NCBI RefSeq assembly: GCF_019857225.1
Contig: NZ_JAFJSY010000013.1
Coordinates: forward strand, 120,013 to 184,012
Origin: Streptomyces plumbidurans
Lineage (GTDB): Bacteria > Actinomycetota > Actinomycetes > Streptomycetales > Streptomycetaceae
Reading direction: 5' to 3'
DNA length: 64,000 bases
Position 1 is the first letter of the stretch, and the number at the start of each line of letters is the position of its first letter. Below the pieces are notes generated by a model. That model searched no databases. It worked only from the letters and a program-made list of their open reading frames with translations, and was not told the DNA's origin. The position numbers and the translations under genes were made by a program. Positions 34,332 through 44,365 of this stretch are shown here, piece by piece.

Positions 34332-35306
34332 TCACTTGACCAGCAGCGTCGCCGGATCGAGATCCTTCTTCAACAGCCCCTGTTTCTTCATGAGTTCGGT
34401 CAGCCGCCGCAGCTGCGCGGCATCGGTGGTCGCCGGGTACGAGGGCAGGTGGATCTTCTGCGCCTGACTCGCGGTCACCTTGGTGTACTTGGGCAGTTCC
34501 TCGCGTACGGCACCGGGGTCCTGCGTCGCGATCTTCGACGCGGCCTCGATCGCGCGCCGGAAGGCCGCCGCCGCCTTGGCGTGCCCGGCGGCGAACTTCT
34601 GCGTGGTGACATAGCCGCTGATGGGCAGCGACTCGGCCGGCGCCGTCCCGCCGTCCAGCAGCACCCTCGCCTTCAAGTCGCCCTGAATCGCGCTGTCGAA
34701 GGGCTCCACCGCGTGCACGGCGTCCACCTGGTCGCGTTGCAGGGCGGGGCCCATCTGCGGGAAGGCGATCTGCCGGTAGACGGGCCGGTCGACGCCCTTG
34801 GCGTCGAGGATCGCGTTGAGGGTCAGCGACTGGATGTTGTTGAGGATGTTGACGGCGACCTTCTTGCCCGCGAGGTCGGCGACGCTCTTGATGCCCGAGT
34901 CCTTCGGCACCAGGACGTCCATCATGTGCGGCGCGACCCGTACGCCCTCGGCGAGGATGCGGACGTCGAGGGTGCCCTTCTCGTCGGCCTGCAGGAAGGT
35001 CACGTAGTTGGCGCTCGCGATCACGTCGACCTGGCCGTTGACGAGCGCGGGCAGCGCCTGGATGCTCTGCTGGACCGGCTGGATGGTGACGTCCAGCCCC
35101 TCCTTCTTGAACAGCCCACGGTCACGGGCGAGATAGAGGGCCGCGGAGTCCGTCAGCGGCAGCGCCGCCACTCTCAGCTTCGTGCTGGTGCCGCCTGTGG
35201 AGTCCGAGTCGTCCTTGCCGTCACCACAGGCCGCGAGGAGCAGGGTCAGGGCGGCCAGTACGACCGCCGGTTTTCCGATTCCCGGCATCGATCGACGTAA
35301 CGCCAT
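34332..35306 (-). CDS. NMT1/SsuA-type substrate-binding lipoprotein
   Basis: 324 aa. Signal peptide with lipobox 'LLAAC' (Cys ~27), so it is lipid-anchored outside the membrane. The mature protein has the NMT1/THI5-like fold: 'LPLTDSAALYLARDRGLFKKEGL' and 'LVNGQVDVIASANYVTFL', typical of binding proteins for sulfonates, nitrate, taurine or pyrimidine precursors. The ligand is not predictable from sequence. It is the binding protein for the two permeases and ATPase downstream. The luciferase-like monooxygenase gene upstream, same strand, suggests the ligand may be a sulfonate or another oxidisable small molecule (inference). Confidence 0.9.
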   Translation of the reverse strand: MALRRSMPGIGKPAVVLAALTLLLAACGDGKDDSDSTGGTSTKLRVAALPLTDSAALYLARDRGLFKKEGLDVTIQPVQQSIQALPALVNGQVDVIASANYVTFLQADEKGTLDVRILAEGVRVAPHMMDVLVPKDSGIKSVADLAGKKVAVNILNNIQSLTLNAILDAKGVDRPVYRQIAFPQMGPALQRDQVDAVHAVEPFDSAIQGDLKARVLLDGGTAPAESLPISGYVTTQKFAAGHAKAAAAFRRAIEAASKIATQDPGAVREELPKYTKVTASQAQKIHLPSYPATTDAAQLRRLTELMKKQGLLKKDLDPATLLVK

Positions 35307-35395
35307 GCGGGCATGACTACCAGGGATTTGTCATGATCACCACATGTCGATCGATGGAATCGTCAAACCGTCATCAATCCGTCGCTGGTCCGTCG

Positions 35396-36268
35396 TCAGT
35401 CCTCACGGACCTTGTGGAAGGACGAAAGGATCTCCTCGGCCGTCCATACGAGCGCGTCCGGCAGGGCGTCGGCCGCCACCGGCAGCCACAACGAGCAGGA
35501 GGACAGCCCGGCGTCCGCCAGGGCGGCCAGCTCCTCCCGCACGCTCTCGGCACTCGCGTCCCGTCCGCCCAGAGGCCGGCTCGGCAGCTGTACGGCCGGC
35601 GCGAAACCCGGCGGAACGAGGAAGGCACCCGCGGTCAGCGCGAGCGTGCGCGGATCGCGCCCGGCCTGCTCCCCGAGACCGGTCAGCCGTTCCCGCACCG
35701 CCGTGAGCCCGGCGGCGTCGATCCCCGAGCCGTGCCAAGCCTCGCCGTACCGCAGCGCCCTGCGCAGCGCCGCGTCGCTCTGCCCGCCGACCCATACGGC
35801 CGGACCGCCCTCGGTGCGCGGCAGCACCCCGAGCCGTACGTCCCCCTCGCCGCGCCACAACTCCCGTACGGCGGCCAGCTGTTCGTCGGCGCGACGACCG
35901 CGGCCCGCGAAGGGGACGCCGACGGCCGCGTACTCCTCGGTGTCCCAGCCGGTGCCGATCCCCAGGGTGAAGCGGCCGCGGGAGAGGCGGTCGAGGGTGG
36001 CGGTCTGGTGGGCGAGGACGACCGGGTTGTACAGCGGCAGGACGAGCACGCTGGTCACCAGCCCGATCCGCTCGGTCGCACCGGCCACGGCGGACAGCGT
36101 CACCAGCGGGTCGGGGGTCACGCCCTGATCCCCCGCGATCGCGTGGCCGCTGACGAAGACATGGTCGAAGCCCAGCTCCTCAGCCCTGCGCGCGGTCGCC
36201 AGGACTTCGTCGGTCTCGTCCTCCCGTGCGGGCCACAGACGGTGCGGTGCCACTCCGATGCGCAACAT
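35396..36268 (-). CDS. Luciferase-like (LLM) flavin-dependent monooxygenase
   Basis: 290 aa from the ATG at 36268 with a GAGGGG tract ~10 nt upstream. LLM-family features are clear: 'ARRAEELGFDHVFVSGH', 'ERIGLVTSVLVLPLYNPVVLA', 'LDRLSRGRFTLGIGTGWDTEEYAAVGV' and 'VWVGGQSDAALRRA'. These enzymes use F420H2 or FMNH2; the 'TGW..EEY' region fits the F420-dependent actinobacterial branch, but that is a judgement from pattern. It lies 89 bp upstream of the binding lipoprotein gene, same strand, and may oxidise the imported compound. Confidence 0.88.
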   Translation of the reverse strand: MLRIGVAPHRLWPAREDETDEVLATARRAEELGFDHVFVSGHAIAGDQGVTPDPLVTLSAVAGATERIGLVTSVLVLPLYNPVVLAHQTATLDRLSRGRFTLGIGTGWDTEEYAAVGVPFAGRGRRADEQLAAVRELWRGEGDVRLGVLPRTEGGPAVWVGGQSDAALRRALRYGEAWHGSGIDAAGLTAVRERLTGLGEQAGRDPRTLALTAGAFLVPPGFAPAVQLPSRPLGGRDASAESVREELAALADAGLSSCSLWLPVAADALPDALVWTAEEILSSFHKVRED

Positions 36269-36433
36269 GTCGTCACGTTCCCCTCGTCCGGCAGTGCGGT
36301 CACGGAAGCGTCCGGCAGTGCTGTCAGGAAGCCTCCGGCAGTGCGGTCGAGGAAGGCAACACCGCGGCCGGTGCGGGCATGCCCGCCGCGCGCTGTCTTG
36401 CCCGGGGCCCGTCCCCCGCGTCACCGTGGTCGC

Positions 36434-37696
36434 ATGAATGTGCGCGACGCCCCGCAGGTCCCGGACGTCTTCGACCCGCGGCAGTACGCCGCCGGGGTGC
36501 CCCATGCCGCCTATCGGGTCCTGCGCGACCACCACCCCGTGGTCTGGCAGGACGAGCCCGAGGTGCTGGGGTGGCCCGCCGGGCCCGGGTTCTGGGCCGT
36601 GAGCCGGCACGCGGACGTCGTACGGGTCCTCAAGGACTCGGCGACGTACTCCTCCCATCTCGGCGCGACCCAGATCCGCGATCCCGACCCGGACGATCTG
36701 CCGTTCATCCGCCGCATGATGCTCAATCAGGACCCGCCGCAGCACGGGCGGTTGCGGCGTCTGGTCAGCCGCGCCTTCACCCCGGGCCGTATCGAGCGCT
36801 TCACGTCGGTCGCGCGGGAGCGGGCGCGGGGCCTGCTCGCACAGGCGCTGCGGGACGCCCGTACCCAGGACGGCACCGTCGACCTCGTGGCGGCCGTGAC
36901 CGACGACTACGCCCTGCTCAACCTCGCCGACCTGCTCGGCGTCCCGGACAGCGACCGCGGCCTGCTGCTGCACTGGACGCAGCGGGTCATCGGCTACCAG
37001 GACCCGGACGAGGCGGGCGCACCCGTGCTCGACGCGGCGGGCAAACCGGTCAACCCCCGTTCCCCGGCCATGCTCCGGGACATGTTCGACTACGCCCAGC
37101 GCCTCGCCGCGCACAAGCGGCGGCACCCGGCCGACGACGTGCTGACCACGCTCGCGCACGAGGCCGAACTCGCCGACGCCGAACTGGAGATGTTCTTCTT
37201 CCTGCTCACCGTCGCCGGCAACGACACCGTGCGCAGCGCCGCTCCCGGGGGGCTGCTCGCGCTGGCCGAGCACCCGGAGGCGTACTCGTCGCTCCGCGCG
37301 GGGAAGTGCGAACTCTCCACGGCGGTGGACGAGTTGCTGCGCTGGCACCCGCCCGTTCTCACTTTCCGCCGCACGGCCACCGAGGACACCGAGCTGGCGG
37401 GGCGGCCCGTCCGGGCGGGCGACAAGGTGGTCGTCTTCCATGCCTCCGCCAACCGCGACGAACGCGTCTTCGCCGCACCGGACCGACTCGACCTCTCCCG
37501 CACACCGAACCCCCACGTCTCCTTCGGGGACGGCCCGCACGTCTGCCTGGGCGCGCACTTCGCACGTCTGCAACTGCGGGTGCTGTACGAGGAGGTGCTG
37601 CGGGCCCTGCCTGTGCTGCGGACGGCGGGGGCGGCGGTTCGGCTGACGTCGAACTTCATCAATGGCATCAAGTGCTTGCCGGTGGAGGTGGCTTGA
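36434..37696 (+). CDS. Cytochrome P450, CYP124/125/142-like
   Basis: 420 aa, a normal bacterial P450 length. Landmarks in order: 'QDPPQHGRLRRLVSRAFTP' (C-helix), 'FLLTVAGNDTVRSA' (I-helix oxygen-activation motif), 'VDELLRWHPP' (ExxR), and heme loop 'FGDGPHVCLGAHFARLQLR' with the axial Cys at residue 371. The C-terminal 'TSNFINGIKCLPVEV' recalls the actinobacterial CYP124/125/142 steroid and lipid hydroxylases. The substrate is unknown. It is transcribed divergently from the LLM monooxygenase, 165 bp away, so the two may share a regulatory region. No ferredoxin gene is adjacent. Confidence 0.92.
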   Translation: MNVRDAPQVPDVFDPRQYAAGVPHAAYRVLRDHHPVVWQDEPEVLGWPAGPGFWAVSRHADVVRVLKDSATYSSHLGATQIRDPDPDDLPFIRRMMLNQDPPQHGRLRRLVSRAFTPGRIERFTSVARERARGLLAQALRDARTQDGTVDLVAAVTDDYALLNLADLLGVPDSDRGLLLHWTQRVIGYQDPDEAGAPVLDAAGKPVNPRSPAMLRDMFDYAQRLAAHKRRHPADDVLTTLAHEAELADAELEMFFFLLTVAGNDTVRSAAPGGLLALAEHPEAYSSLRAGKCELSTAVDELLRWHPPVLTFRRTATEDTELAGRPVRAGDKVVVFHASANRDERVFAAPDRLDLSRTPNPHVSFGDGPHVCLGAHFARLQLRVLYEEVLRALPVLRTAGAAVRLTSNFINGIKCLPVEVA

Positions 37697-37734
37697 GGGA
37701 GGAGGTGACTTGAGGGAGGAGGGGGGCTACGGGC

Positions 37735-38904
37735 TCAGGCGCGGACCTGGATCAGGGCGTGTGTGCCGCCGGTCCGCCAGCTCTGCCCCTCCGCCGCGAC
37801 CAGAGCGGCTTCCGTGGCGGGGTCCAGGCCGGTGATGACGTCGGACTTCAGGGTGCGCAGGGCGGCCACCGGGCCGGGGAAGTGGGCCGTGACGTCCGCG
37901 AAGGGGGTGGTCGGGGGCCACAGCCGATCGCCCACCAGGCGGCGGTAGTTGAGGTCGCCCTTCACGATGGTCACCGTGGCGGCGGCGAGTTCGGCGCGCA
38001 GGTCGCCAGGCATGTCGGCGTACGGCAGCGGGGCGCTGGAGAAGGGATGGGCGCGCAGTACGAGGCGGCCGTCGGTCATCGCCGACCACAGGATGCTGCC
38101 GTACTCGACGGCGGCGCCCTCGGCGCCGGTCAGTCTCCTCAGCGCGTCGAGCACGTCGGCGGTCGTGGCGTCGGAGACGTAGTACGGGTACGGCTTGACG
38201 TGCAGGACGGCACGGGCGATGCGCCCGCGCTCCAGGAGATGGGCGATGAGCAGGAGATCGGGGATGAGTTCGCGTCCGGCGTTGTCCGCGATCAGGCAGA
38301 GGGTGCCGGCGCCGGACTGCGGGAGCAGTGACCAGAGGGCCGCGCTGTCGTCGGCGACCAGGCCCGGGGCGGCGTCCGCGGGGCCCGCGTCCCCGGCGGA
38401 GAGGCGGAAGCCGAGGTCGGCGCGGTTGCCCCAGAGGGAGCCGTGCAGCAGGGCCCGGTCCTGGTCGCCCGCGGACAGGGCGTCCAACGCGGCCAGTTCC
38501 TCGTCCGTCTCCGGTGAGTCGAGTTCGGCCAGCTTGAAGGGGCGGAACGGGTCGATGCCCTGCCAGGGGCCGGTGCCGAAGTAGCCGACGGCTTCGAGCA
38601 GTTGGCGGTAGAAGTAGCTCTCCGACCAGAGCCAGGGGATCTTGAACCAGGAACGGCCGGTGTATCCAACAGCCCCCCACTCCTCCCAGCGCGCCCGGTC
38701 GTGCGCGTGAGCGGGGAGCGGTTCGACGACCCCCTCGGTGCAGCTCGCGAGCAGCGCGTCGAGCGCACGGTGCTGCGCGGGACCGTAGGGGAAGGCCTCC
38801 CGCACCTGGCGGATGATCGCGGGGTGCCGCTCGGCAAGCACACCGTGCGGGAAGGACCCCGGCTCATCACCGAGGATCACAGGCGCAGACGGGACATCGG
38901 ACAT
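37735..38904 (-). CDS. ARMT1/DUF89-family damage-control phosphatase
   Basis: 389 aa. DUF89 markers: 'LIADNAGRELIPDLLLIAHLL' (metal-binding Asp-Asn), 'HVKPYPYYVSDAT', 'VTIVKGDLNYRRLVG' and 'LRTLKSDVITG'. The family removes phosphate from damaged or over-phosphorylated metabolites (sugar phosphates, pantetheine phosphate) with a divalent metal. In length and motif order it matches the actinobacterial protein-glutamate-methyltransferase-like subgroup (ARMT1). The start with GAGG close to it is acceptable; GTG alternatives upstream exist. It stands alone, convergent with the P450. Confidence 0.88.
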   Translation of the reverse strand: MSDVPSAPVILGDEPGSFPHGVLAERHPAIIRQVREAFPYGPAQHRALDALLASCTEGVVEPLPAHAHDRARWEEWGAVGYTGRSWFKIPWLWSESYFYRQLLEAVGYFGTGPWQGIDPFRPFKLAELDSPETDEELAALDALSAGDQDRALLHGSLWGNRADLGFRLSAGDAGPADAAPGLVADDSAALWSLLPQSGAGTLCLIADNAGRELIPDLLLIAHLLERGRIARAVLHVKPYPYYVSDATTADVLDALRRLTGAEGAAVEYGSILWSAMTDGRLVLRAHPFSSAPLPYADMPGDLRAELAAATVTIVKGDLNYRRLVGDRLWPPTTPFADVTAHFPGPVAALRTLKSDVITGLDPATEAALVAAEGQSWRTGGTHALIQVRA

Positions 38905-38989
38905 GCGCCTCACCCTAGGGGGTGTCCTGCGGATCGGCTCGGGGGCGGGGCGGGGGTTTGACCGGCGCGCGGTCCATGCCGTGTGAAGG

Positions 38990-39535
38990 TCGGTCCGGTG
39001 CCAAGGCCTGTCCGGGGTACGGGGTCGCTCCGTGGTCCGGGCCGATCTGAGGACAGGCGGATCCGGGACGGGGGTCCTGCGGCATCGCGGCTGGCGGTGT
39101 CGGAGCCGGTCCGAGGCTGGGGCCGGCCCGCAGTTGAGGCCGGTGGAGGCACTGGGCCGTGGGATGTCGGGCGCCCGTTCGGTGCCGAGATGCGTCCGGG
39201 GCGGAGATTCACCGGTGCCAAGCCTGTCCGGTGCGGAGGCCGCTCGGGTGCCGAGACCCGTCCAGTCCCGCGGCCCGCCCAGCCCCGGGGCCACTGCTGC
39301 GCCAAGCCCGGTCCGTCGCCGAGGCCGGTCCGGGGCAGAGATTCCATCCGGTGCCAAGGCCTGCCCAACGCCGGGGTCGTTCCGGTGCCGAGGCCGTCCG
39401 GCGTCGGGCCGGTTCGGGGTCGAGATCCACGTGGTGTCGAGGCCGATCCATGGTCGAGCCCGGCCCTCGGTCGACCCGAGCCCACAGTCAAGGCCGGCCC
39501 ACGGTCGAGTCCAGCCCACAGCCCAGGCCTCTGCC
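38990..39535. repeat. Degenerate short repeats in a 656-bp non-coding gap
   Basis: The gap 38905-39560 has no credible gene; all frames are open only because of base composition. Much of it consists of diverged copies of a ~15-20 bp element with core 'GGTGCCGAGGCC' followed by G/C-rich sequence such as 'GTCCGG'. Copies begin near 38997, 39097, 39181, 39213, 39247, 39351, 39383 and 39433, with uneven spacing. The stretch lies between the ARMT1-like gene and the butyrolactone receptor gene, downstream of both. It may be a decayed repeat array or transcript-3'-end region; I cannot assign a function. Confidence 0.55.
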
Positions 39536-39560
39536 GGGCCCGTGTCGCGCCGGCCCGCTC

Positions 39561-40208
39561 TCAAGCAGGCCGGATCTCCCGTTCCAGCCTCGCCGCGAGG
39601 TTCAGATAGCGGGCCCGGCGTGTGACGGGGACCAGGCCGCGGATCAGGACGTACCACATCTCGGCCAGTCTGCGGGGCTGGCGGGTGACCGGCTCGAGCG
39701 ATCGGCTGACTATGCGGGTGCCGACGTAGAAGCTGACGAGGGAGTGGGCGATGGCGTCGACGTCGATGTCCGGGTGGAGGTCGGACTCCTTGACGGCGCC
39801 GAGGAGTTTGCGGGTGGCCATGTCCCGGAACTCGGTGAAGGGGTGCTTGGCCGGTGGCCGTACGGCGACTCCCCCGGTGGCGAGCCGGAGGCCTGCCCGC
39901 GGGATCGGGCCTTCGACGGACAGCCGGGCGATGCCGAAGGTGATGCGCATCAGGGCCTCCAGGGAGGAGTGACCCCGTGCGTCGATCTCGGCCGTCAGGT
40001 CCCGCAGGGCCCTCGACTGCAGCTCCATGATCGCGTGGGCCAGGTCCTCCTTCGCCGCGAAGTGGAAGTACAGCGCGCCCTTGGTGACGTGGGCGTGCTC
40101 GACGATGTCGCTGAGGCTGGTCGATTCGTAGCCGCGGCGGTCGAACAGGTCTGCTGCGGCCGCGATGATCGTCGTGCGGGTCTGCTCGGCGCGTAACTGC
40201 CTCGCCAT
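39561..40208 (-). CDS. TetR-family gamma-butyrolactone receptor (ArpA/ScbR type)
   Basis: 215 aa. The N-terminal helix-turn-helix reads 'AEQTRTTIIAAAADLFDRRGYESTSLSDIVEHA', then 'VTKGALYFHFAAKEDLA', the exact style of ArpA/ScbR-type receptors. The C-terminal ligand domain ends with 'RYLNLAARLE'. These receptors repress antibiotic and butyrolactone genes until bound by the signal. Codon 5 is TTA, so translation may need bldA tRNA. Its partner AfsA-like gene lies 69 bp upstream on the same strand, unlike the divergent scbA/scbR layout. It could be a true receptor or a pseudo-receptor; the nearby synthase favours a true receptor. Confidence 0.88.
   Translation of the reverse strand: MARQLRAEQTRTTIIAAAADLFDRRGYESTSLSDIVEHAHVTKGALYFHFAAKEDLAHAIMELQSRALRDLTAEIDARGHSSLEALMRITFGIARLSVEGPIPRAGLRLATGGVAVRPPAKHPFTEFRDMATRKLLGAVKESDLHPDIDVDAIAHSLVSFYVGTRIVSRSLEPVTRQPRRLAEMWYVLIRGLVPVTRRARYLNLAARLEREIRPA
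40194..40196 (-). other. TTA leucine codon at codon 5 of the butyrolactone receptor gene
   Basis: The coding strand reads ATG GCG AGG CAG TTA. A TTA this close to the start is a sensitive position for bldA-tRNA dependence. Confidence 0.85.
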
Positions 40209-40277
40209 CGGCTGAACACTCCTGGGACTGGAACGAACGGGTCGTGCTGTTTGTTTTTACTCCCCGTGAACGATATC

Positions 40278-41159
40278 TCACCGTGCGGCGGCGTCCACGG
40301 CGCACTCGAAGACCGTCGAACCGCCCTGCGTTCCCCGGACCCGGAGCCCCTTGCGGTCTGCGTCCATGACCTCGATCCAGGTGGGTATGTCCAGCTCGGC
40401 GTATCGATGGAAGGTGGCGCGGAAGGACGCGGACGAGCCCGGCCCGCCGGTGGTCGCGCGGGCCGCCTGCCGTGCCGCCTCCAGCAGGAGCATGCCCGGT
40501 ACGTGATCGAGGGGATGGTCGAAGAAAACGGGATGCGCGGTATCTACCCGCAGTTGCCAGCGCCCCGGACGCTCGGGCGGCGCGAGCACGACGTCCGCCG
40601 CGAGCGCACGGCCCACCGCGTCGGCAGGCAGCGCGGGCGGTGGTGGCAGCGTCGAGACGGTGTCCACGGTGCGGCCGCCGCGCAGCCTGCGGTAGACGGA
40701 GGGGCTGGTCCAGCTCACCCAGATGTGCGCGCTCGCGACCCGCTCCCCGCCCAGGCGCACGTCGGTGTCGTAGCGGAACGCGGTCGGGCGGCCGGAGCGC
40801 CGGCGGATGTCGAACACCCTGACGTCCAGGACGGGTTCGGCGGGTGCGGCGCCCACGGCGAGGTGCTCGGGGTGTGTGGTCAGGCGCAGTTCCTGCAGGA
40901 CGAAGCAGTGGTCGAGCGGGGCCTCGTACGCGGTGTGGGACAGCAGCGCCCCGCACTGGCGCACGGTCTCCGCGACGAGCAGCGGCTCGTGGGCGGAGCG
41001 GTCCGGGGACACGTGTAACTGATGGGCCCGTGGCCACTGCGCACTCAGCCTGAACCGGTCCGTCCCGGTCTTCTCCCAGCCGGTGAGATACGTTTCCGCG
41101 ACCGCAGCCCGGTGCACGAGCTGACGGGGAACGGTGGCCGTCAGGGTCGGTTGAGGCAT
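40278..41159 (-). CDS. AfsA/ScbA-family gamma-butyrolactone biosynthesis protein
   Basis: 293 aa with the tandem AfsA hot-dog-like repeat. Repeat 1: 'VHRAAVAETYLTGWEKTG' and 'RAHQLHVSPD', then 'EPLLVAETVRQCGALLSHTAYE'. Repeat 2: 'HPVFFDHPLDHVPGMLLLEAARQAAR'. AfsA condenses a beta-ketoacyl chain with dihydroxyacetone phosphate, the first committed step to A-factor-type signals. Codon 48 is TTA. The receptor gene follows 69 bp downstream. No separate reductase or P450 for later signal steps is adjacent, so the chemical type of signal cannot be stated. Confidence 0.92.
   Translation of the reverse strand: MPQPTLTATVPRQLVHRAAVAETYLTGWEKTGTDRFRLSAQWPRAHQLHVSPDRSAHEPLLVAETVRQCGALLSHTAYEAPLDHCFVLQELRLTTHPEHLAVGAAPAEPVLDVRVFDIRRRSGRPTAFRYDTDVRLGGERVASAHIWVSWTSPSVYRRLRGGRTVDTVSTLPPPPALPADAVGRALAADVVLAPPERPGRWQLRVDTAHPVFFDHPLDHVPGMLLLEAARQAARATTGGPGSSASFRATFHRYAELDIPTWIEVMDADRKGLRVRGTQGGSTVFECAVDAAAR
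41016..41018 (-). other. TTA leucine codon at codon 48 of the AfsA-like gene
   Basis: The coding strand reads CAT CAG TTA CAC within 'AHQLHVS'. With the TTA in the receptor gene, both members of the signalling pair carry a bldA-type codon. Confidence 0.85.
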
Positions 41160-41232
41160 GTCCCTCCCTCGGTCCCCCGAAAGCGATGACAGACCAGACG
41201 GACAGGGCCGTACCGGCGACCGCCAGAGTACG

Positions 41233-41254
41233 AGGCGACCGGTTGGTTTTCAAT
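41233..41254. promoter_or_regulatory. ARE-like butyrolactone-receptor operator
   Basis: About 75-95 bp upstream of the AfsA-like start. The core is ACCGGT, flanked by GGTTGGTTTT on one side and GGTCGCC on the other strand. This partly matches the autoregulatory-element half-site GG(T/C)CGGT(A/T)(T/C)G. The right half fits better than the left. A weaker, asymmetric candidate lies at 40235-40257 before the receptor gene. Both are by-eye matches only. Confidence 0.42.
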
Positions 41255-41428
41255 GAGACGGACGTGCCTCAAGGGGCGGACGGCGCAGGTGAACGGGCGG
41301 CGCCGGGCGCACGTTCGGATACCGGGCGCCCTCTTTCACTCCGGGGCTCACACGGTGAACGCGTCGCACCCGTCGTCCGTACTCACCGGGAGCACACCGA
41401 TCCCGCGCCGGCCGAGGAGACGTTCCGG

Positions 41429-42371
41429 ATGTCCCGGATGACCGCACACCGCACCGCCCTGACGGCCGCCCTCGTGACCCCGTTCCTGCTCCCCCTGTGG
41501 GCGGCGGGACCCGCGCAGGCGCACGGCGCACCCGTCGATCCGGTCAGCCGGGTCTACGCCTGCTCCCCCGACGGCGGCAGCTCCCGCACGGCGGCCTGCA
41601 GGGCGGCCGTCGCCGCGAACGGCGCCCCCTTCACGATGTGGGACAACCTGCGGGTGCCGGACGTGGGCGGCAGGGACCGGCAGGTCATTCCGGACGGCAA
41701 GCTGTGCAGCGGCGGCCTGCCCGCCTACAAGGGCCTGGACCTGGCGCGCTCCGACTGGCCGTCGACGACGCTGACGCCGGGCGCGACGATGACGATGAAG
41801 TACGCCTCGACGATCCCGCACACCGGCACGTTCAAGCTCTATCTCACCAAGCAGGGCTACGACCCCACGAAACCGCTCACCTGGTCCGAGCTGCCGGAGC
41901 AGCCGTTCGCGGCGGTCAAGGACCCGGCGCTGACGAACGGCGCGTACCGCATCACGGCGAAGCTGCCGTCCGACCGGAGCGGGCACCACGTGCTGTACAC
42001 CATCTGGCAGAACAGCAGCACGACGGACACGTACTACTCCTGCTCGGACGTCGTGTTCCGGTCGGCGTCCGGCAGCGGCGGAGGCGGCGGTGCGGCGGGG
42101 TCGTCGGCCGGGGGCGCGAAGGGGAGCGGCGGCAAGAAGGCCGCGAGCGGCAGCACTTCGCGGACGCCGGGGTCCTCCACGAGTCCCGCCACGCCCCCTT
42201 CGCACACCGCGCAGGCGGCGCCGCAGCAGAAGACCGGCGCCCCCGACAGCACTCCGGTGGCCTCCGCCTCCACCGCGGACTCCGGTCCGTCCGCGCCCAT
42301 GCTTGCGGGCGGCGCCGCAGCGGTGCTGGTGCTCACCGGCGGCGCCGCCCTGGCGCTGCGTCTGCGTCGAC

Positions 42372-42376
<5 letters not shown>
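41429..42376 (+). CDS. Secreted AA10 lytic polysaccharide monooxygenase with C-terminal membrane anchor
   Basis: 315 aa. The ATG at 41429 has GAGGAG 9 nt upstream. The signal peptide ends 'AGPAQA', leaving His32 as the mature N-terminus, the first ligand of the copper histidine brace. The second ligand is His131 in 'STIPHTGTF'. 'GHHVLYTIWQ' and 'YYSCSDVVF' complete the AA10 core. The family oxidatively cleaves chitin or cellulose; which of these cannot be told by eye. After the domain comes a Ser/Gly/Thr-rich linker and a C-terminal helix ('MLAGGAAAVLVLTGGAALAL') with an RLRRR tail. The enzyme therefore seems tethered to the cell rather than released, and it lacks an obvious carbohydrate-binding module. 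Confidence 0.9.
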
Positions 42377-43696
<1,320 letters not shown>

Positions 43697-44365
43697 ATGG
43701 CCTCGTCCTCGGACGTCACGTCCGCCGACCACACCCCAGGGAACCCGGAAAGCGGTTCCGCGACCGACCCCGCGAGACGCGGGCGGGTCCGGCTGCGCCG
43801 TGCCGCCGTGATGGCCGTGCCCGCCGTCGCGGTCGCCGCCGGACTGGCGATCATGACCGCGGAGGGAGCGCTGGGGGTGTCGTTCTCGATATCCGGCATG
43901 CCCTTCACGGTCACCGCCAAGTCGCTGGACGGCACCGGATTCGAGCAGTTCGGCGGGCTCGACAGCATGATCGACAACAGCCCGAACCAGGGCGACACCG
44001 GCGGTCAGGTGCTGATCGTCACCTCCGCGATCAAGAACGCCACGCTGGACAGCCTGTGCCAGAGCGTCGACCTGGGCGGCACCAACCTGCTCATCAAGGC
44101 GGGCAGCGGCTCGTCGAAGGTGAAGGCGACCGACCTGACCACCGACTCCACCCAGCTGTCCGGTGACGCCTCGTTCAACAACATCGAGATCGGCAACGAC
44201 GCGAGCACGCTCGACAAGGCCGGCGTCAAGGGCCCGAAGGGCGTCTTCAGCCAGCAGGCCGACACGGTGCACATCGCCAACCTGCGGCAGACGAACTACG
44301 CGACGACTGCGGGCGTCTTCAAGCTGCCGGGTCTGAAGCTGTCGTTCAGCGACTCGGGCTGCTGA
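43697..44365 (+). CDS. DUF6230-family membrane/secreted protein
   Basis: 222 aa from the ATG at 43697, with GGGAG 5 nt upstream; upstream in-frame ATGs at 43673 and 43685 lack a site. After an Asp/Ser-rich start and basic 'RRGRVRLRRAAVM' comes one hydrophobic helix. The extracytoplasmic part begins 'GVSFSISGMPFTVTAKSLDG'; it contains 'NATLDSLCQSVDLGG' and ends 'FKLPGLKLSFSDSGC'. This matches my memory of DUF6230, a Streptomyces family without assigned function. It shares the TGATG junction with the DUF6114 gene, so the two proteins likely act together at the membrane. Confidence 0.82.
   Translation: MASSSDVTSADHTPGNPESGSATDPARRGRVRLRRAAVMAVPAVAVAAGLAIMTAEGALGVSFSISGMPFTVTAKSLDGTGFEQFGGLDSMIDNSPNQGDTGGQVLIVTSAIKNATLDSLCQSVDLGGTNLLIKAGSGSSKVKATDLTTDSTQLSGDASFNNIEIGNDASTLDKAGVKGPKGVFSQQADTVHIANLRQTNYATTAGVFKLPGLKLSFSDSGC

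Noticed and set aside
38910..39491. Possible protein gene in the gap before the butyrolactone receptor gene
   Set aside because: All frames are open, the translations are Gly/Arg/Pro/Thr repeats with no ribosome binding site and no homology pattern; treated as non-coding repeats.
40237..41253. Extending the ARMT1-like frame upstream to 41253
   Set aside because: The frame continues through unrelated genes; a start at 38904 gives a full-length DUF89 protein.
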